From the NCBI RefSeq assembly GCF_021155765.1, contig NC_060114.1, forward strand, positions 19,574,501 to 19,638,500: a stretch of 64,000 nt of DNA. Direction: 5' to 3'. The notes below the pieces were generated by a model. That model was not told the DNA's origin, made no database searches, and saw nothing but the letters and a program-made list of their open reading frames with translations. The position numbers were made by a program, and so were the translations under genes. The DNA comes from Diprion similis (lineage: Eukaryota; Arthropoda; Insecta; Hymenoptera; Diprionidae). This document shows, piece by piece, positions 37,601 to 49,444 of the stretch. The first letter of the stretch is position 1; every line of letters begins with the position of its first letter.

Positions 37601-40134
37601 TTTTTTTTTTTTTTAATTTTCTAAACAATTTTTACACACAGGTTACGTTTTAATCTTTATTCAAACTTTGAAGCAGTTTTGTTGGCCTGAATTAAGTGGA
37701 AGTAGTTGTTCTCTAACCTTTGCGGGTATTGATCGTGAGAACCGATTTATATACGGTAATCATTAAGTTGAACTAGCAGATGCAGCTTGACCCTCTAGAG
37801 TCCAAAGTCTATAATTCACTGTATTTGGTCTGTTCTAACTCAGTTTGATCGACCACGAGCCTTGCTTTCAAGTTCGCCCAACACAGTTCAGTTATGTTTG
37901 CAGCGACCGGCCGCCTCAAAGGCAAACTAATTAATTTTAATCGAAAAATCTGCGGCGTGCTTGTCGAGCACAAAGCGGATCCTCTGAACGAGGTTTATAT
38001 GGTATATTGAGAAAAGCTCGCGGGGAAGTTTGTCGCGAGATAACAAGTTTGTTCATCAGAGGTTGACGGTTGGTGTTGAAAAAAAAGGAAAGAAAAGAAG
38101 AAGAGAAAGAAAAACAAAAAAAATAAAAAATAAACAAAAAATAAAAAATTAACAACCAACGCAATTCTTTTGAATTTGACGGTTAATGGCGACGAGAATT
38201 ACGGTCTTTCTAATCTACGATAGTACAGAGTCCCTTCGTCTCACTAGTTAAACCGGTAAAGCGACTGTGACAATATAGTCCTTTGGTAGAGGATAAGGAC
38301 GAGACCCGAAGTAAATACAATTAGACTACCATTCGGCCAGCTCTAGTGGGTGGTCTTCATTATAGCACGTTGATAAGAAATCCCGGCACTGATTCACGCT
38401 GATGCCAGACCAACTCCGCGGCAATCCTCAAGTCTCCAAACACTCGACGGGGTTTATTGTGCTTTTCCCGAAGAAAAGCCGGAGGACAGACCTGCCGATG
38501 GTCAATACGATAAATATGTGCCGCAGAACCAGCATTTGCAGTACAGTATATGAGGACATAAATAATCGTTGTTTATCGATCGAGTATTACAGGCGAAGTT
38601 CTTCCATTACACTACGTTTATAGTCAGACTTAACCATCGCTGTATTATGCTTCTCAAAATAGCACTGAAGCAGTACAAGGCAGTAAGTGTACAAAGGGAT
38701 GTAGTAGGTGCCCAGATTCACCTCGGTATATACGTAAAGCCATGAACCTTCAAATCTTTGAAATTTTCAATAAACTGAGTTTGTTAGTCAGTACCTGAAC
38801 GACTGAGTGTGTATACCATTGGGTTGGATATCGCCTGATGAAAGTGGGCAATGGCTACGAGTAGAAAGAAAGCTTAGATGGAAATTCGTCGAATCAGTCT
38901 TCTTGGATTGTTCAGCGCCCTGTACAAAGTCAAGTGTAAATAAGGTTTCGTGTGTCGATGGTTGGTTGGGGGAATCAAGAGATATTCTCTGCTCAAATAT
39001 AACGCCAAAATCTGGGACGAGTTTTATCGTGGGAGGAAAATATGAAGAAACGTTGAAAAAGAGAGAATTTAATAACCAACATTCTTAGGCTTCGACTATC
39101 GCGGTATATATGGCGTGAGTTTCTTCTTGGAGAAAAAGACTTGCTTTGCATGTATGCGTGTGTGTTTTTACTCTCTACCTTATTGCTGTTAAAAGTTGAA
39201 AGGTTCGAAAACTTTTTTTCCTCATCATAACCTCTAAAAGGTTTTATCTCATTGAAAAGTTAAAAAGGAAAGTTATTTTACCAGTGAACTTGTTGCTAAG
39301 TTCTGTTCGAATGTATAGATTCCATTCTTGAATAATTATATTACACATACATGTATATGCTCTGTATGGTTATTGTATGAATTAATTGAAGGACATACCG
39401 TATGGATCAAATATTCCAAAATTAAATCAACTCATCATCATTCCCGGTATACCTACTTGGCTGTTGAAGCCGGTTAAAGGGGGATAAAAAAGGGTCGTTA
39501 CAAATGCTGTGTAATAACGGCGAAACTTTGGTTAGCTAAAAAATCGTTGCGAATTAGGTACCAGCCATACTCCTGCTGGAATTTATGCTAGGAGAGGACG
39601 CTGCCTTCAGATTGAACGTATAAGACGCGTTTACGCTATAGCAACAAGTTAACAAAATATTTTACTCGCATTATTCTCCCATTCGGGAAGACCCGGCGGA
39701 TCAATAAGTGGCTGACGTCATGGAGGCGCTTTGACAAATGACGACACGCTGAGCATAGAGGGGTTCCCACCATAAAAGATATTTCCATAATCTTCATTAT
39801 CTATTTTCAGACATCGAACGCCCCCCCCCCCCCAATGAAATTTCAACACCGCGAACGTCATTCCTATTTTTCCAGGCGTGAATTCATGTATGCGAACCCG
39901 GACGGCTCTACTATCGCATCAAAAGCTGCTCAATCCCAGGCCAACTGTGGAACGATGACGTCATGGGTTCTCCCTTATTCCTTGGCGGGCTTTCCAGAAA
40001 ATTCGGAGAAATTTTTTCAGGAGCGGCGCTTCAACGTCATTTGCAGTAACCATTCGGAAAATTTATCAACATATTTTAGATAGTATTTTCTAATTTCATG
40101 CCAGAAGAAATGATTATGTAATAGTATAATACCT
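31647..40134. other. Long region without a convincing gene
   Basis: About 8.5 kb of mixed-composition sequence. The longest frame is 224 codons at 34975-35649 (-), rich in Arg/Ser/Tyr, with no motif I recognise and no strong splice context. At 32522-32624 (+) an acceptor-like 'tatacaatcag' precedes a frame ending DDPDYSRGRLRDNYYN, a weak candidate terminal exon. There is a 13-nt poly-C run at 39821-39833. If the secreted-protein gene has an upstream 5' UTR exon, this whole region may be its first intron. Confidence 0.4.
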
Positions 40135-40664
40135 TAGGGTGTCCCGTATTTAGGGTGTTGACGAACTTTTGCCCCCACCCCCCAAAACAACTTCAAATAA
40201 TTCGAAAACAATTGCCTAATTTTTTAAGATTTCTATATATTTTGTTACAAGAGTTATAATATTTTAAAAAATCTGAAACTGGGAAGTTTTAATGGGTATT
40301 AGTTCTACTATCTGTGAAAAAATTTACATCACGATACCAGCAAATCTAGACGAATTGCATTGCCTCTAAATGCAAAAAAGTCAGATTTCGAGGGTGTGCA
40401 ATTCGTCGAGATTGCGTGATATGATTCTGTGAATTTTTTCTCAGACAGTAGCACTATTGCCGACTAAAACCTTACAGTTACAAATTTTTTTTCAACATTA
40501 CTACTTTTACAATAAAATATGTACTGAGAAAAAAAGTTTTTCCCATGCTATTTCCTCATCTGAAAAAATTAGGTAATTGTTTTCTAATTATTTGAAGTTG
40601 ACTTGAGGGGTTGGGTGGCAAAAATTCGTCAACACCCTATATAAGGGACATCCTGATAATACCT
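40126..40664. mobile_element. Fold-back element with 9-bp target-site duplication
   Basis: The 9-mer 'ataatacct' occurs at 40126-40134 and again at 40656-40664, flanking a 521-bp near-palindrome (40135-40655). The left end 'tagggtgtccc' and right end (reverse complement) 'caggatgtccc' start inverted arms that stay aligned almost to the centre. Shared stretches include 'agggtgttgacgaa', 'caacttcaaataatt', 'gaaaacaatt', 'cctaatttttt' and 'cgacgaattgca' or 'agacgaattgca'. A duplication of 9 bp with very long inverted repeats is typical of Mutator-like non-autonomous elements, and Merlin (8-9 bp) is an alternative. No coding capacity. Confidence 0.85.
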
Positions 40665-43654
40665 ATTACACGAAAGACCGAGGTCAATTTGTCAATGACA
40701 ATTGAATTTCTTATCGCACTGATAGAAGATTGTGAAAAATCCCGAGATAAATCCAAGGTTTGTCAGATTCGTATTCCACGCGTAAGCCTACGCGCTAAAC
40801 GAACTTTCGATGAGTCTCGGAAAGCTCTTATGCTTCTATTCCCGTATTCAATTAGTAACCTATCCACCCAACGCGTATTAGAGCAAAGGAAAATACAAAA
40901 GCCGGCTTAGCGATCTCGAACAAAATCGAAGCCTAGACTTCGATGCAGTGCCAGGGACAGTCTTTTCAGAACTCAAGGAGCGGGATTTGGGATAAGAGCT
41001 ACAAGTAAGAAGATGTCGTTGTTTTCAGATATTCCCCGAAATCTTCTGGCCCTGATGAAATTCTCGTATCTCCAAAGCCTATTTCACTCTGAACCTGAAC
41101 CACGATCCCGTGATCCCACCTCTGTCACCATTTTTCACGCGGTTTAACGCTATCTAACCAGGCAATGGTCGTTCTTGCAGGTGATTCCGCGTCCGCAGAA
41201 ATTGCGGTTTCAGCCGAAGCCACAAGTGGGACCGTCATGTTTCCGACGACAAGAGAGGTTTTGTGCTAATACCGGATTACTTAAAAGGGATCTTAGTTAG
41301 ACGTCGTTCGAACCCAACTTGACTTAACCTTACTTTATCCCCGCATTACGCAAAGAGATTCAATCGCACGAGAAGGAAATTTGCAAACTCGTTGAAAATA
41401 TACCCGCAGATGTTCTCTTACTGTCTCATTCCTTCACTTTCTGTGCGAATACAGGCATTTCCACGCAACATGTTCCAGTCAATATACTCTCCTTGGGTAG
41501 GGACCAAAAAAAAATTTTAGCGTTTCAGCATTGCTTGTGAAAAAAAGGAATAATCTCGATGAAGAGACGTTATTCTGCTACGTTTATATTTTTGAGTTAC
41601 TCGTTTCATTTGACCCCTATAATTAGATCGATATCACATAATATATCAGATTATAGTACTCATTTAATTTGAAGTAACCACAAGTCTTATCCGTTGTGAC
41701 AAATAACTGCCAAACTACACATACATGTTTCAAAATTCGACCACATCCTATGCACGTATTGTCAAGTGGTTAATTTTTATGTCAACTTAATAACTATCGG
41801 AACCAAAACGAACTTGATTTTACTTAAGACTGCCTTAAATGTTCCATTCGTGCTTGAACTTGTAAATCTTCAGTACAATGAGTTCGAAAACGAGCTCATT
41901 CTTATCTTAAATTGACCTGGATGTTCCGTTTCTACTCAAGCTGTTAAATTATTGACAATCAGTCCGAAAATGAGCTCGTTCTTATCTTAAATTGCCTCCA
42001 CGGCTCTTGAGTAAAAAGTATTTCCAGTAATTCAAGTATACCTCTACAAAGAGTATTTGATAAGAGCTAATTATTTAATTAATCGTACTGTTGAAATTGA
42101 TTCGGTTTCCGTAATTTTCTAATCAAATAATTTCCTTTATCCACAAAGTAGATATAGAATTGCTTTTCCAATTTAGCTCATGATTATTTATATCAATTTT
42201 GTAACGAATGTATCCCGATTCCGTAGTTGCATGTTATCTTCCGGCTTTTATCAGCCTGCATTCCCGAGAGAACGTAAACGATGAAGTGATTTAAGACTGT
42301 ACAGTAACGCAAAACCACGACGGGTAAACTGACGTGGTTTATTGCTATTGGCACAGCACAGCTTTCTCGTAATAGGATTATAGGTAAACTATGCACGTGA
42401 TTGGATCAATCGTTAACCATATTAACATTTCACGGAGCTGCAGGCGTCGTCGTGCTCATCGAAAAATAACTGCTGAAATTAATATTGGTTTCAAGGGATC
42501 ACTAAATCCAGATAAATTTCAAAGCTATATGAATTAATGACTAATAATATCGATGCGATGAAGTCACAGTTGCTTTTATTTTCTTAGAAAACATTAAAAA
42601 AAAAAAAAAGAAATCGACAACCATGAAACATTTTTTAATGGTTAATTGATGATGCAGACGTGGATTGGGTTTCAGTTAGACATAACTCTGCAAGTTACTG
42701 GTGTAAGTTTGATCCTCGCGGTAATTCGGAAGCTTCAATCAATCTCTGAAAAACGGTCGTTAGCGTTCGATTGGGGAGCATCTTAACCTATCAGGAAATA
42801 TTTTTCCACCTGAATCGATACGCCAATCGCGGTAGATATAAAATTTTATCAGGCCATTACTATATCGTTTGGTGCTTAACGCGCATCAGTGATAAATACT
42901 TGCATCCAAGAATATAGGGATGGGAAATGAATGGCGGTCAAATTTTATTGATCGAAATCGAATTTTCTATCATTCACGAATGACACGCGGGAGTCTACAT
43001 ATGGATACACACGAATCATCACAAAATAAGTAAAGAACAGAATTTCTCGTTTGGCTATGAAAAACACGACTCTTTACACCTATGGAAGCTTCTGCAATGG
43101 TACATCTTGGGTTGCAACAAGTGGCTTATACGTTCCCTTTGCTGCTATTGTCAATCAATGAATCTCCCTCGGCTAGCTTTCGTCCATTCATAACACTGCT
43201 TCGTCTGACGCTCCGCTAGAGACTATGGCCTTATTACAGTTTTGGCGTGTGAATACGATAAAATTCGAACACGAGAAAATCACTGTTCCCTTGAGGTTTT
43301 GGTTCATCGTTCATTCACAGGCACGAGTCGATGACAATAGTCGGCAGTGATTCGTTATTATCCAAATGAGGTTACGATTCGCGTATCCTTAAGTTGTGTG
43401 TAGTATGCCCAGTATGAGCATCAACATTAAGAAGCCAAGACACAATGATGTGACGGAAGGAAGAGAAGCGATTCAATAAGCTGATTTGGCGATAAGAAAA
43501 ATCGAGTATTATCGGAAAGCGAATGGAATCGCAATGACGCGGGAAAGTGAAATTCGTCCATTATGACACCGTGATGAATCGGCCCGAGGGTGAACCTTTC
43601 GCGAGGAAATAATTTTCTTAATGTAAATAACGGGAATTGATGGGGTTTGCTCAC
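40665..43654. other. Intergenic region, no gene seen
   Basis: Apart from a diverged direct repeat at about 41831-42000 the sequence shows only short frames. An acceptor-like site (tcgttcttgcag) near 41180 on the plus strand opens about 40 codons, too little to call an exon. Confidence 0.4.
41831..42000. repeat. Diverged tandem direct repeat, about 81-bp period
   Basis: The segment 'gagctcattcttatcttaaa' near 41893 recurs as 'gagctcgttcttatcttaaa' near 41973, with surrounding similarity ('gttcgaaaac' and 'gtccgaaaat'; 'atgttccattcgtgcttgaa' and 'atgttccgtttctactcaag'). This gives two clear units and part of a third. Confidence 0.65.
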
Positions 43655-44130
43655 CTGGTTTGTCCGTAGAGTCCGGAAACCGTGGGTCTACTGAGATGAC
43701 GAAGCCGGCTTGCTTGTCCCCGCTCTTTGCGTAGGGGTTTTGGAATTCTGCTGCCCCTAGTCACATATATGTTACTCTTTCGCACCCTTAAGGCTACCGC
43801 CTCCACGCCAACCGCCCCTAGTGCGCTCCTATCGTGCCGGGAAATTCTCCACTCCCTGGTAGTACGGTCTGTGTCTGCGTGCAAGCTGTGGCGGTGTTCA
43901 TCCCTTCCCCGGTTTCGTGGTGGGGGTCATGATGGAAGGGAGTAATGGAAGTGCCGGTGGAAGGGATGATTTCAGGAGGCTCCTGGTGAGGGGCTTGGGG
44001 GTGAAGAGATTGTGGAAGTGGCAAAGGAGTACCGTAGTAGGAAGAAGAACGAAGAACCAGGTCTTCTGCCTGGGCAAAGGCATCGCGCGTGTTTCTTTCT
44101 GAGGAGTGGCGTGGATGAGTTGGCTATTTG
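43655..44130 (-). other. GC-rich patch with a strong minus-strand donor; possible 5' exon
   Basis: The composition is clearly richer in G+C than its surroundings. On the minus strand an excellent donor (ACCAG|gtgagc, gt at about 43653) closes the patch. The frames over it (77, 68 and 78 codons) show no family signature. One possibility is a non-coding first exon of the minus-strand secreted-protein gene, whose acceptor at 31605 lacks an identified partner. This is inference from position alone. Confidence 0.25.
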
Positions 44131-45073
44131 TCAACGTCTATGACGCGCGTTTTCTTTAATTTTTCAAAATGCCCTGTGAAAATAAACGAATGAAAACCCA
44201 TAAATCTCGGCCCTAATGCCGCCCCCGAATCCCAAATTTCTGTAAACTCTAGCCAGCTATTGCGTCACGGTACTCAAATTTTCTACAGCCTTTACAACTC
44301 CAGAGTTGTACAATGCAAAATCATTCTTATTCCTTTATTTTCAGAATTATAGCATCTTTGCTGCAGATCACTTAACGATCTAGTACATTTAATTATGTAT
44401 GTAATTTATAGGTTATGAATTTCATCGGAGGGTAGTTGAGTTGATACTCTGTGAGGCACTTGACTTCATCGTTCCTCCCGGGAAGTTGTGGAACTAATAG
44501 CGTACATCAGAGCTGCCAGTAAAGGTTAGAAACTAGTCGAGGGATGGTGAGGTGTGGACGAATCATGGAGCAGCAAACTGTTGGTCGCTTGGCTGACGTA
44601 GCGGCGGAGTAGGTATATATGTTTCTATGAGAGACGTCAGCTTTCGCGTATCCTGGACGAGCATATAACTTGCATCAAGGGACTGTTTCGATCTCGTACA
44701 CATACATGAAGCGCGTAATTTGCATGCACCATATACTATGCACTTGCATGGGTAAAACGGAAACAGAAATGCAGGTACGCCTTCTGCATCTTGCGTCCTT
44801 GTAAGATAAAAAATTTTGATGTTGGTCTCGGGTATTCCCCGTTCAGGATATCCTAACCATATGATTATATTTATTCGTTGTGATGTAACAAAGACCGTTA
44901 ACTCCGAGGGAGTGGAAGTTTTGAAGTATTATGTTCTCTTTAACCACTCGAATGGACGGGGGATAATGAATAGCCGTAGAGGACTGTAATAAAGGAAATG
45001 TAAAAAGCGTCGAACGACCTTTTTCCGCGGACCACGCACTCCCGTAAATTAAACAAAGTGCCCCAAAAACTTT

Positions 45074-46180
45074 GTGTCGCATCAAATTTGGAGCGGACTC
45101 AAGTTGATACGACTGAATTCTTTGACATTGACGAGTGGTAGTAACGTAATTGGAAGTTTGAACCTGACATGGCCGACCCATCGGCGTCAACCACGGAATT
45201 TTTCCGGCTATGCGATAAATTTTCCGTTCTTCGATTTTGCATCCCCGCTCACACATTGGCTGTCAGGCGATTTTTCACGATGACCTTTCGGCCTCGCACC
45301 AATATCACTGTAAAGGAATTTGCTCATCAACTTGCACAATTGCAGCATGCCATTTAATCCGGTGAATCTTGATAGGAAAATACAGATATCAGAGTGATGC
45401 ATGGGTCGTTTGATACCAGGCAATCTATTAGCTGCGTCAAATACTCCTACTATCAATCCATCAGAGTCAATTTCCATCCCATCTTCAGCTGATTTAATTT
45501 AAATGTGAGTTGACCCTCGTGAATAAAACATGCTCCCAGTTTGCACAAGTCCTTTACCGCGAAGTGATTACCCTGGACAAAGACATTTCGAACGTTGCCC
45601 AGGAGTTAGCAGAGAACTGGTAAACTCTGAGAGTCATGTTTCGCAATCCAAACACTTGAAACATTCGCGACCGCAGACCGATAACTTCGCACCTTAGGCA
45701 TAAAAAGCACTTTCTCGATTTATCCAATAATCGTGAATCATCTTCGCGCATTTCTTGACATTTTCATTATCAACAGATGGTTTTCAAATATCCGTCCACC
45801 CACACATGCTCACAATGGGAGAAAGTTGCCTGGGTGGAGAGTCAAAGTTGGAACTACGCTGATATGGGACCCTTTTAAATTGTGAATACAATCTGCTTTT
45901 TTTGCGGAAAAAGGGTGACCAAGAGACCGTTCTGCGGATCCTGCTACACAATACTTGGCTCTTCAAGCTGCTCGATCGAACACGTGTGAGTGTGTAAGTA
46001 TCCGTCTACTTGATATCATCAGCTCGTGGTTTATTCTCCGTCTCTAGAGCAGATTGCGCGCTTCTAAAATTGGCCCACACTACCTTATTCATTCATAGAA
46101 CTTAACGTCGCCTTGGTTCACACATTGCAGCAAATCCATCAGTTGCAGCAGTTCCTCACTGAATGCCATGAAGAATTGTC
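45074..46180. other. Possible degenerate coding region, origin unknown
   Basis: Both strands carry runs of short frames that read like protein but are broken by stops. On the plus strand these include a frame ending TFRPRTNITVKEFAHQLAQL (45280-45340) and a Cys pattern C-FF-C-G...F-C-G-S-C near 45890-45945. On the minus strand there is a frame at 45208-45477. I recognise no family. It may be an old mobile-element or viral relic, or chance. Confidence 0.2.
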
Positions 46181-46198
46181 TGGTCTTTTAGCTATTAC

Positions 46199-46576
46199 TC
46201 AAGCTCTTTCACTCGACAATTGTGGCTGCATCACAGCACTGATCAGATTGTTGTCAGGACAAGAGCTCTTGTCATAGCTGCACAAGACCAATACACAATA
46301 GTACACTTATGGTATACAGCATGTGTCACAGAACTGTTGCGTTTCAGAGAGAAGAAATTAATTGCATTTTGCAAAACAGTTATCGTCGTATAGTACGTAT
46401 AAAGTTATAAACTGTACTTACAATGAGCGCAGAGTGGTGCCGAAAGGCATGGAGTCAAAGTTCCTGTCAAGCATATAACCTAGAAGGGCAAATGTGAAAT
46501 ATGATGGGAATGGAATACCAAAATCGGGTTGCGGTTTACCCACGTCCAATACCGCCGTCCTTTTCAGTAGGAGTCT
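46199..46576 (-). CDS. Possible pair of exons of an unidentified gene
   Basis: On the minus strand a good acceptor (gttctatttgtcag) opens an exon at 46576-46422. It is open in only one frame and encodes hydrophobic, gene-like text (FGIPFPSYFTFALLGYML, then MPFGTTLRS), ending in a consensus donor (TCATT|gtaagt). A second acceptor (ggtcttgtgcag) opens 46277-46199, which continues in phase (FYDKSSCPDNN...) to a TGA. Upstream exons were not found, and the family is not recognised. The competing plus-strand reading over 46100-46270 (about 55 codons, Leu/Gln-rich) keeps confidence low. Confidence 0.35.
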
Positions 46577-46639
46577 CTGACAAATAGAACAATTTCTTTG
46601 TACGTGATTGATTCACGTATGTCAAGTGGGTAGGCAAAG

Positions 46640-48630
46640 GAACTTCGATAAACACGAAACCGATTTGCGACCCTAGTTATTACACTTAATGTCAATATGC
46701 CACAAAGGGAACGTCCCCGGTCAGGAATTGTGTACTGTATTCACAATGCTGTATCTTTGAGTCTGCGTACTCTCGAAAAACCGCTGGCATTTTATCACAG
46801 TGCCACCAAAATGTACCGAAACCTCAATTCGTCATTGTCAAGGCAAGGCTAAATCGAACGTTCTACTTTAAAAAAAAACTCTTTTTCGATGGAAGCACTG
46901 AAGCACTCAAAGCTGAGTGCAAGCCTGCCTTTTGAAAAAGAGGGTAATAGTAGGCGAACTGCAGTTTGCACTAAAATTCGCAAATTATTATCAGAAACTG
47001 TGACCAGATAAATCACGCGTCAACAATGCCACAGTACTGTCAGAATAGAACTACGGTAGGATTTGTGATACATTTCATCGTTTGAAACGATCAGCACCCC
47101 GTAAAATTTTATCGCTACATTGGACGGATGAACTTTTCCAAAGAAGCATAAAATGTTCGGAGTGAAAATTCTTGATAGCATCAAGAACAACGAGCAGATA
47201 TAGGCCAAGCGTTTACGATGATTTGACAAAGTACTATAAATAACAAGTACCGAGTAACAATGTAGATTCGCTCCGATTGCGAATGAAAACCGAAAATTTA
47301 TGAATGAAGTGTAATACAGCTGGGTGGGTCGATAGAGCCCCCCTACGTCGTAGTAATCAATACAGGGGGTTGGGTAGGCGTCGAGGGTACAGGGATGGCA
47401 AAGTCCATTCAGTAGAAGCTGTAGGCTTGCTATTGATTACGTGGGTGGAAAAAACAGACTCCCTTCTCCCGCAGCACCGCCCCTTCGCCTCCCTTCCGCC
47501 GAGCCCAGGACGTGGTGGAGGCAGCGTCAGGTCAAGTGGTGGGGATCGTGATATATCCGAGTGGGGGTGTTCAGGGGAGGCAAAACATCCCCTCGCCGAG
47601 AACTCCAAAAACCAGAGGGAGCCGTTGGCGTTGTCGGTATTGGAGGAGCCGGAGGAGCGGATGCCAGTTTACCACCACCCTGTACCCATTCTAGGCCCCA
47701 CGGGGGCGAAGTAGCTGGGTCGTCTAGGGCGGAGAGGGTACCACGGCGTTATCTTGGAATCATGACAAAGGTGGTGCCTTGAACGAAGTTTCATTCAATT
47801 TTGGCGAGTCATTACGTCTCCCCGAACGTTCCTTGTCTTGTCTCACCCACGGATTAGCTCGGCGCTGTTAAATATTAATGAGACGTAAGCAAACTCCGGC
47901 CAATTCATCCGTTTACGCTCCTTCGTTTCTTCATCCCGTCTCCTGCCTCCCGTCCCGCGGTTCTTGCGCGCCTTTTGCAGCTCATTTCTTTTGCCGCCAA
48001 CCAGAAACTCTTCAATGAACGGCGAACAAGTAATATCGGACAAGTTTGTTGCAGACAGAAGACGGAAGCGACAGATAACTTGTCTCTGGCTGCTTGATGC
48101 TTTATAATTAGCCTCGAGTACGAAGAACCCTCGTTTCCTTTTTCGCTTCGTCAGAAATCTTTGTTCCAGCTCTCTTTGTTCTCTTCAATTCAACCAAGCA
48201 GTTGGGTAATTCTTTTAGAAAATCCAGGCAAAATCCGAATTCAAGTAGGATGATGAAGACTAAAATCTATTGTTACGATCCACCTACCACTCCTGGAACT
48301 GGGTAATGCATAGAAGTCAAAGGACATTTTGCCTCAACGAATGGGTGATTCGGCACTAGATGTGGCTACTGCCCACGGTCTATTGCATGTCGGTATAATC
48401 TCCACCCGGATGTACCGACCGCAAGGCTCACTGATTTATCAAACTTTTGACCGGCATGGCGTGTTTGCCTGCAATCGTAAGGATCATTTTGCAGAAATTA
48501 ATTAACTTCAATATATCAGTGTAACGAAATGCTCGGATCAGGTTTTGGCTGCAGGCAAATAAGTCTTGAATTGGTCAGTGCATGGATAGGAAGTCGAACT
48601 GCGAAGTCGCGAGTGCAGGAGGGCTATCAT
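46640..48630. other. Intergenic region with a GC-rich patch
   Basis: A GC-rich patch spans about 47310-47760. It has overlapping frames on both strands (136 codons plus, 83 codons minus) that are Gly/Pro/Arg-rich without family signature, and looks like a compositional island. The rest shows nothing I can call; a 69-codon minus frame at 47020-47229 is hydrophobic but unsupported. Confidence 0.3.
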
Positions 48631-48745
48631 GTAACGTTTCACATTTAACATTCTCACATTTCCCACCATCTAAGCATTCTGATTAGTTTGCAAAGTTTAG
48701 TCAACCAATCAGAATGCTTGGATGGTGGGAAATGTGAAAAGTTAC
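48631..48745. mobile_element. Hairpin (MITE-like) element
   Basis: The 30-bp arm at 48655-48684 (begins 'cacatttcccaccatc') is matched in reverse complement by 48707-48736 with one mismatch, around a 22-bp loop. The outer 'gtaacgtttcacatt' (48631) also matches the reverse complement of the right end ('gtaacttttcacatt'), as if the left arm had an internal insertion or duplication. No coding capacity. Confidence 0.75.
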
Positions 48746-49444
48746 CTGACGGCCCCCCTTGATACGTATGTATGTATGTTACATACAAATATCATATATC
48801 TCTGTCGATAATGCAGTCTCGTGATTTCGTATAGAAGGTATAGAATCAAACTACCAGTGACATCTATTGGTGGAGGCCTGAAGACGGTAAGCAGCGTCGT
48901 CATCTTCCGAATCAAACCAGTGTCTGCCATTTTCCGTAATCCATGGTCCTTGTGCTGCTGCTACTGATAGTGCAAATATGGCGGCCACACAAAGCATTTG
49001 TAACAACAGTGCATATTAATATCACAATCAACACATAACGGGGTTAGAACAGTCAAAGTTTGGAAATAGAATGAAGTGCTGACGACAAATCACGTCGGTG
49101 CAGACTGTCGATAAGCGTCTAATTTCCCCCAATTATATAACGCGATTCCCCGAATCGAGGAAAAAATCGTCGTCGCCCTCCGAGTGCTGCGTATTATATC
49201 TATGTCTGCATGTATTTCAATAAAAAGTAATTAATGCTCGTGCCTAGTGCTGTGGAGTCGTGATTTCGTTTCGCGATTCGGTCGGTAGGTATGACCTTCG
49301 CGTATTTTTGCCTCAGCAATAAACTGCCATTTGGAGATTCGACGAGGCGGTGAGCCTGCGGATCGAGTTGAGTTACTCCTATTCCTTATCGCAAGCAGAA
49401 TATTTCTCCGTTTCGTTCCTCCGTCGCAACCGCGGCCGTCCATC
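48746..49444. promoter_or_regulatory. Upstream region of the OTUD5-type gene
   Basis: This region presumably holds the promoter and 5' UTR. 'aatatggcggccac' near 48976 resembles a Pho/YY1-type GCCAT site as often seen near housekeeping start sites. No TATA box or start site can be fixed from sequence alone. Confidence 0.3.

Noticed and set aside
40611..40910. 99-codon frame beginning in the 40.1-kb fold-back element
   Set aside because: It starts inside the element's right arm and shows no motif; probably chance.
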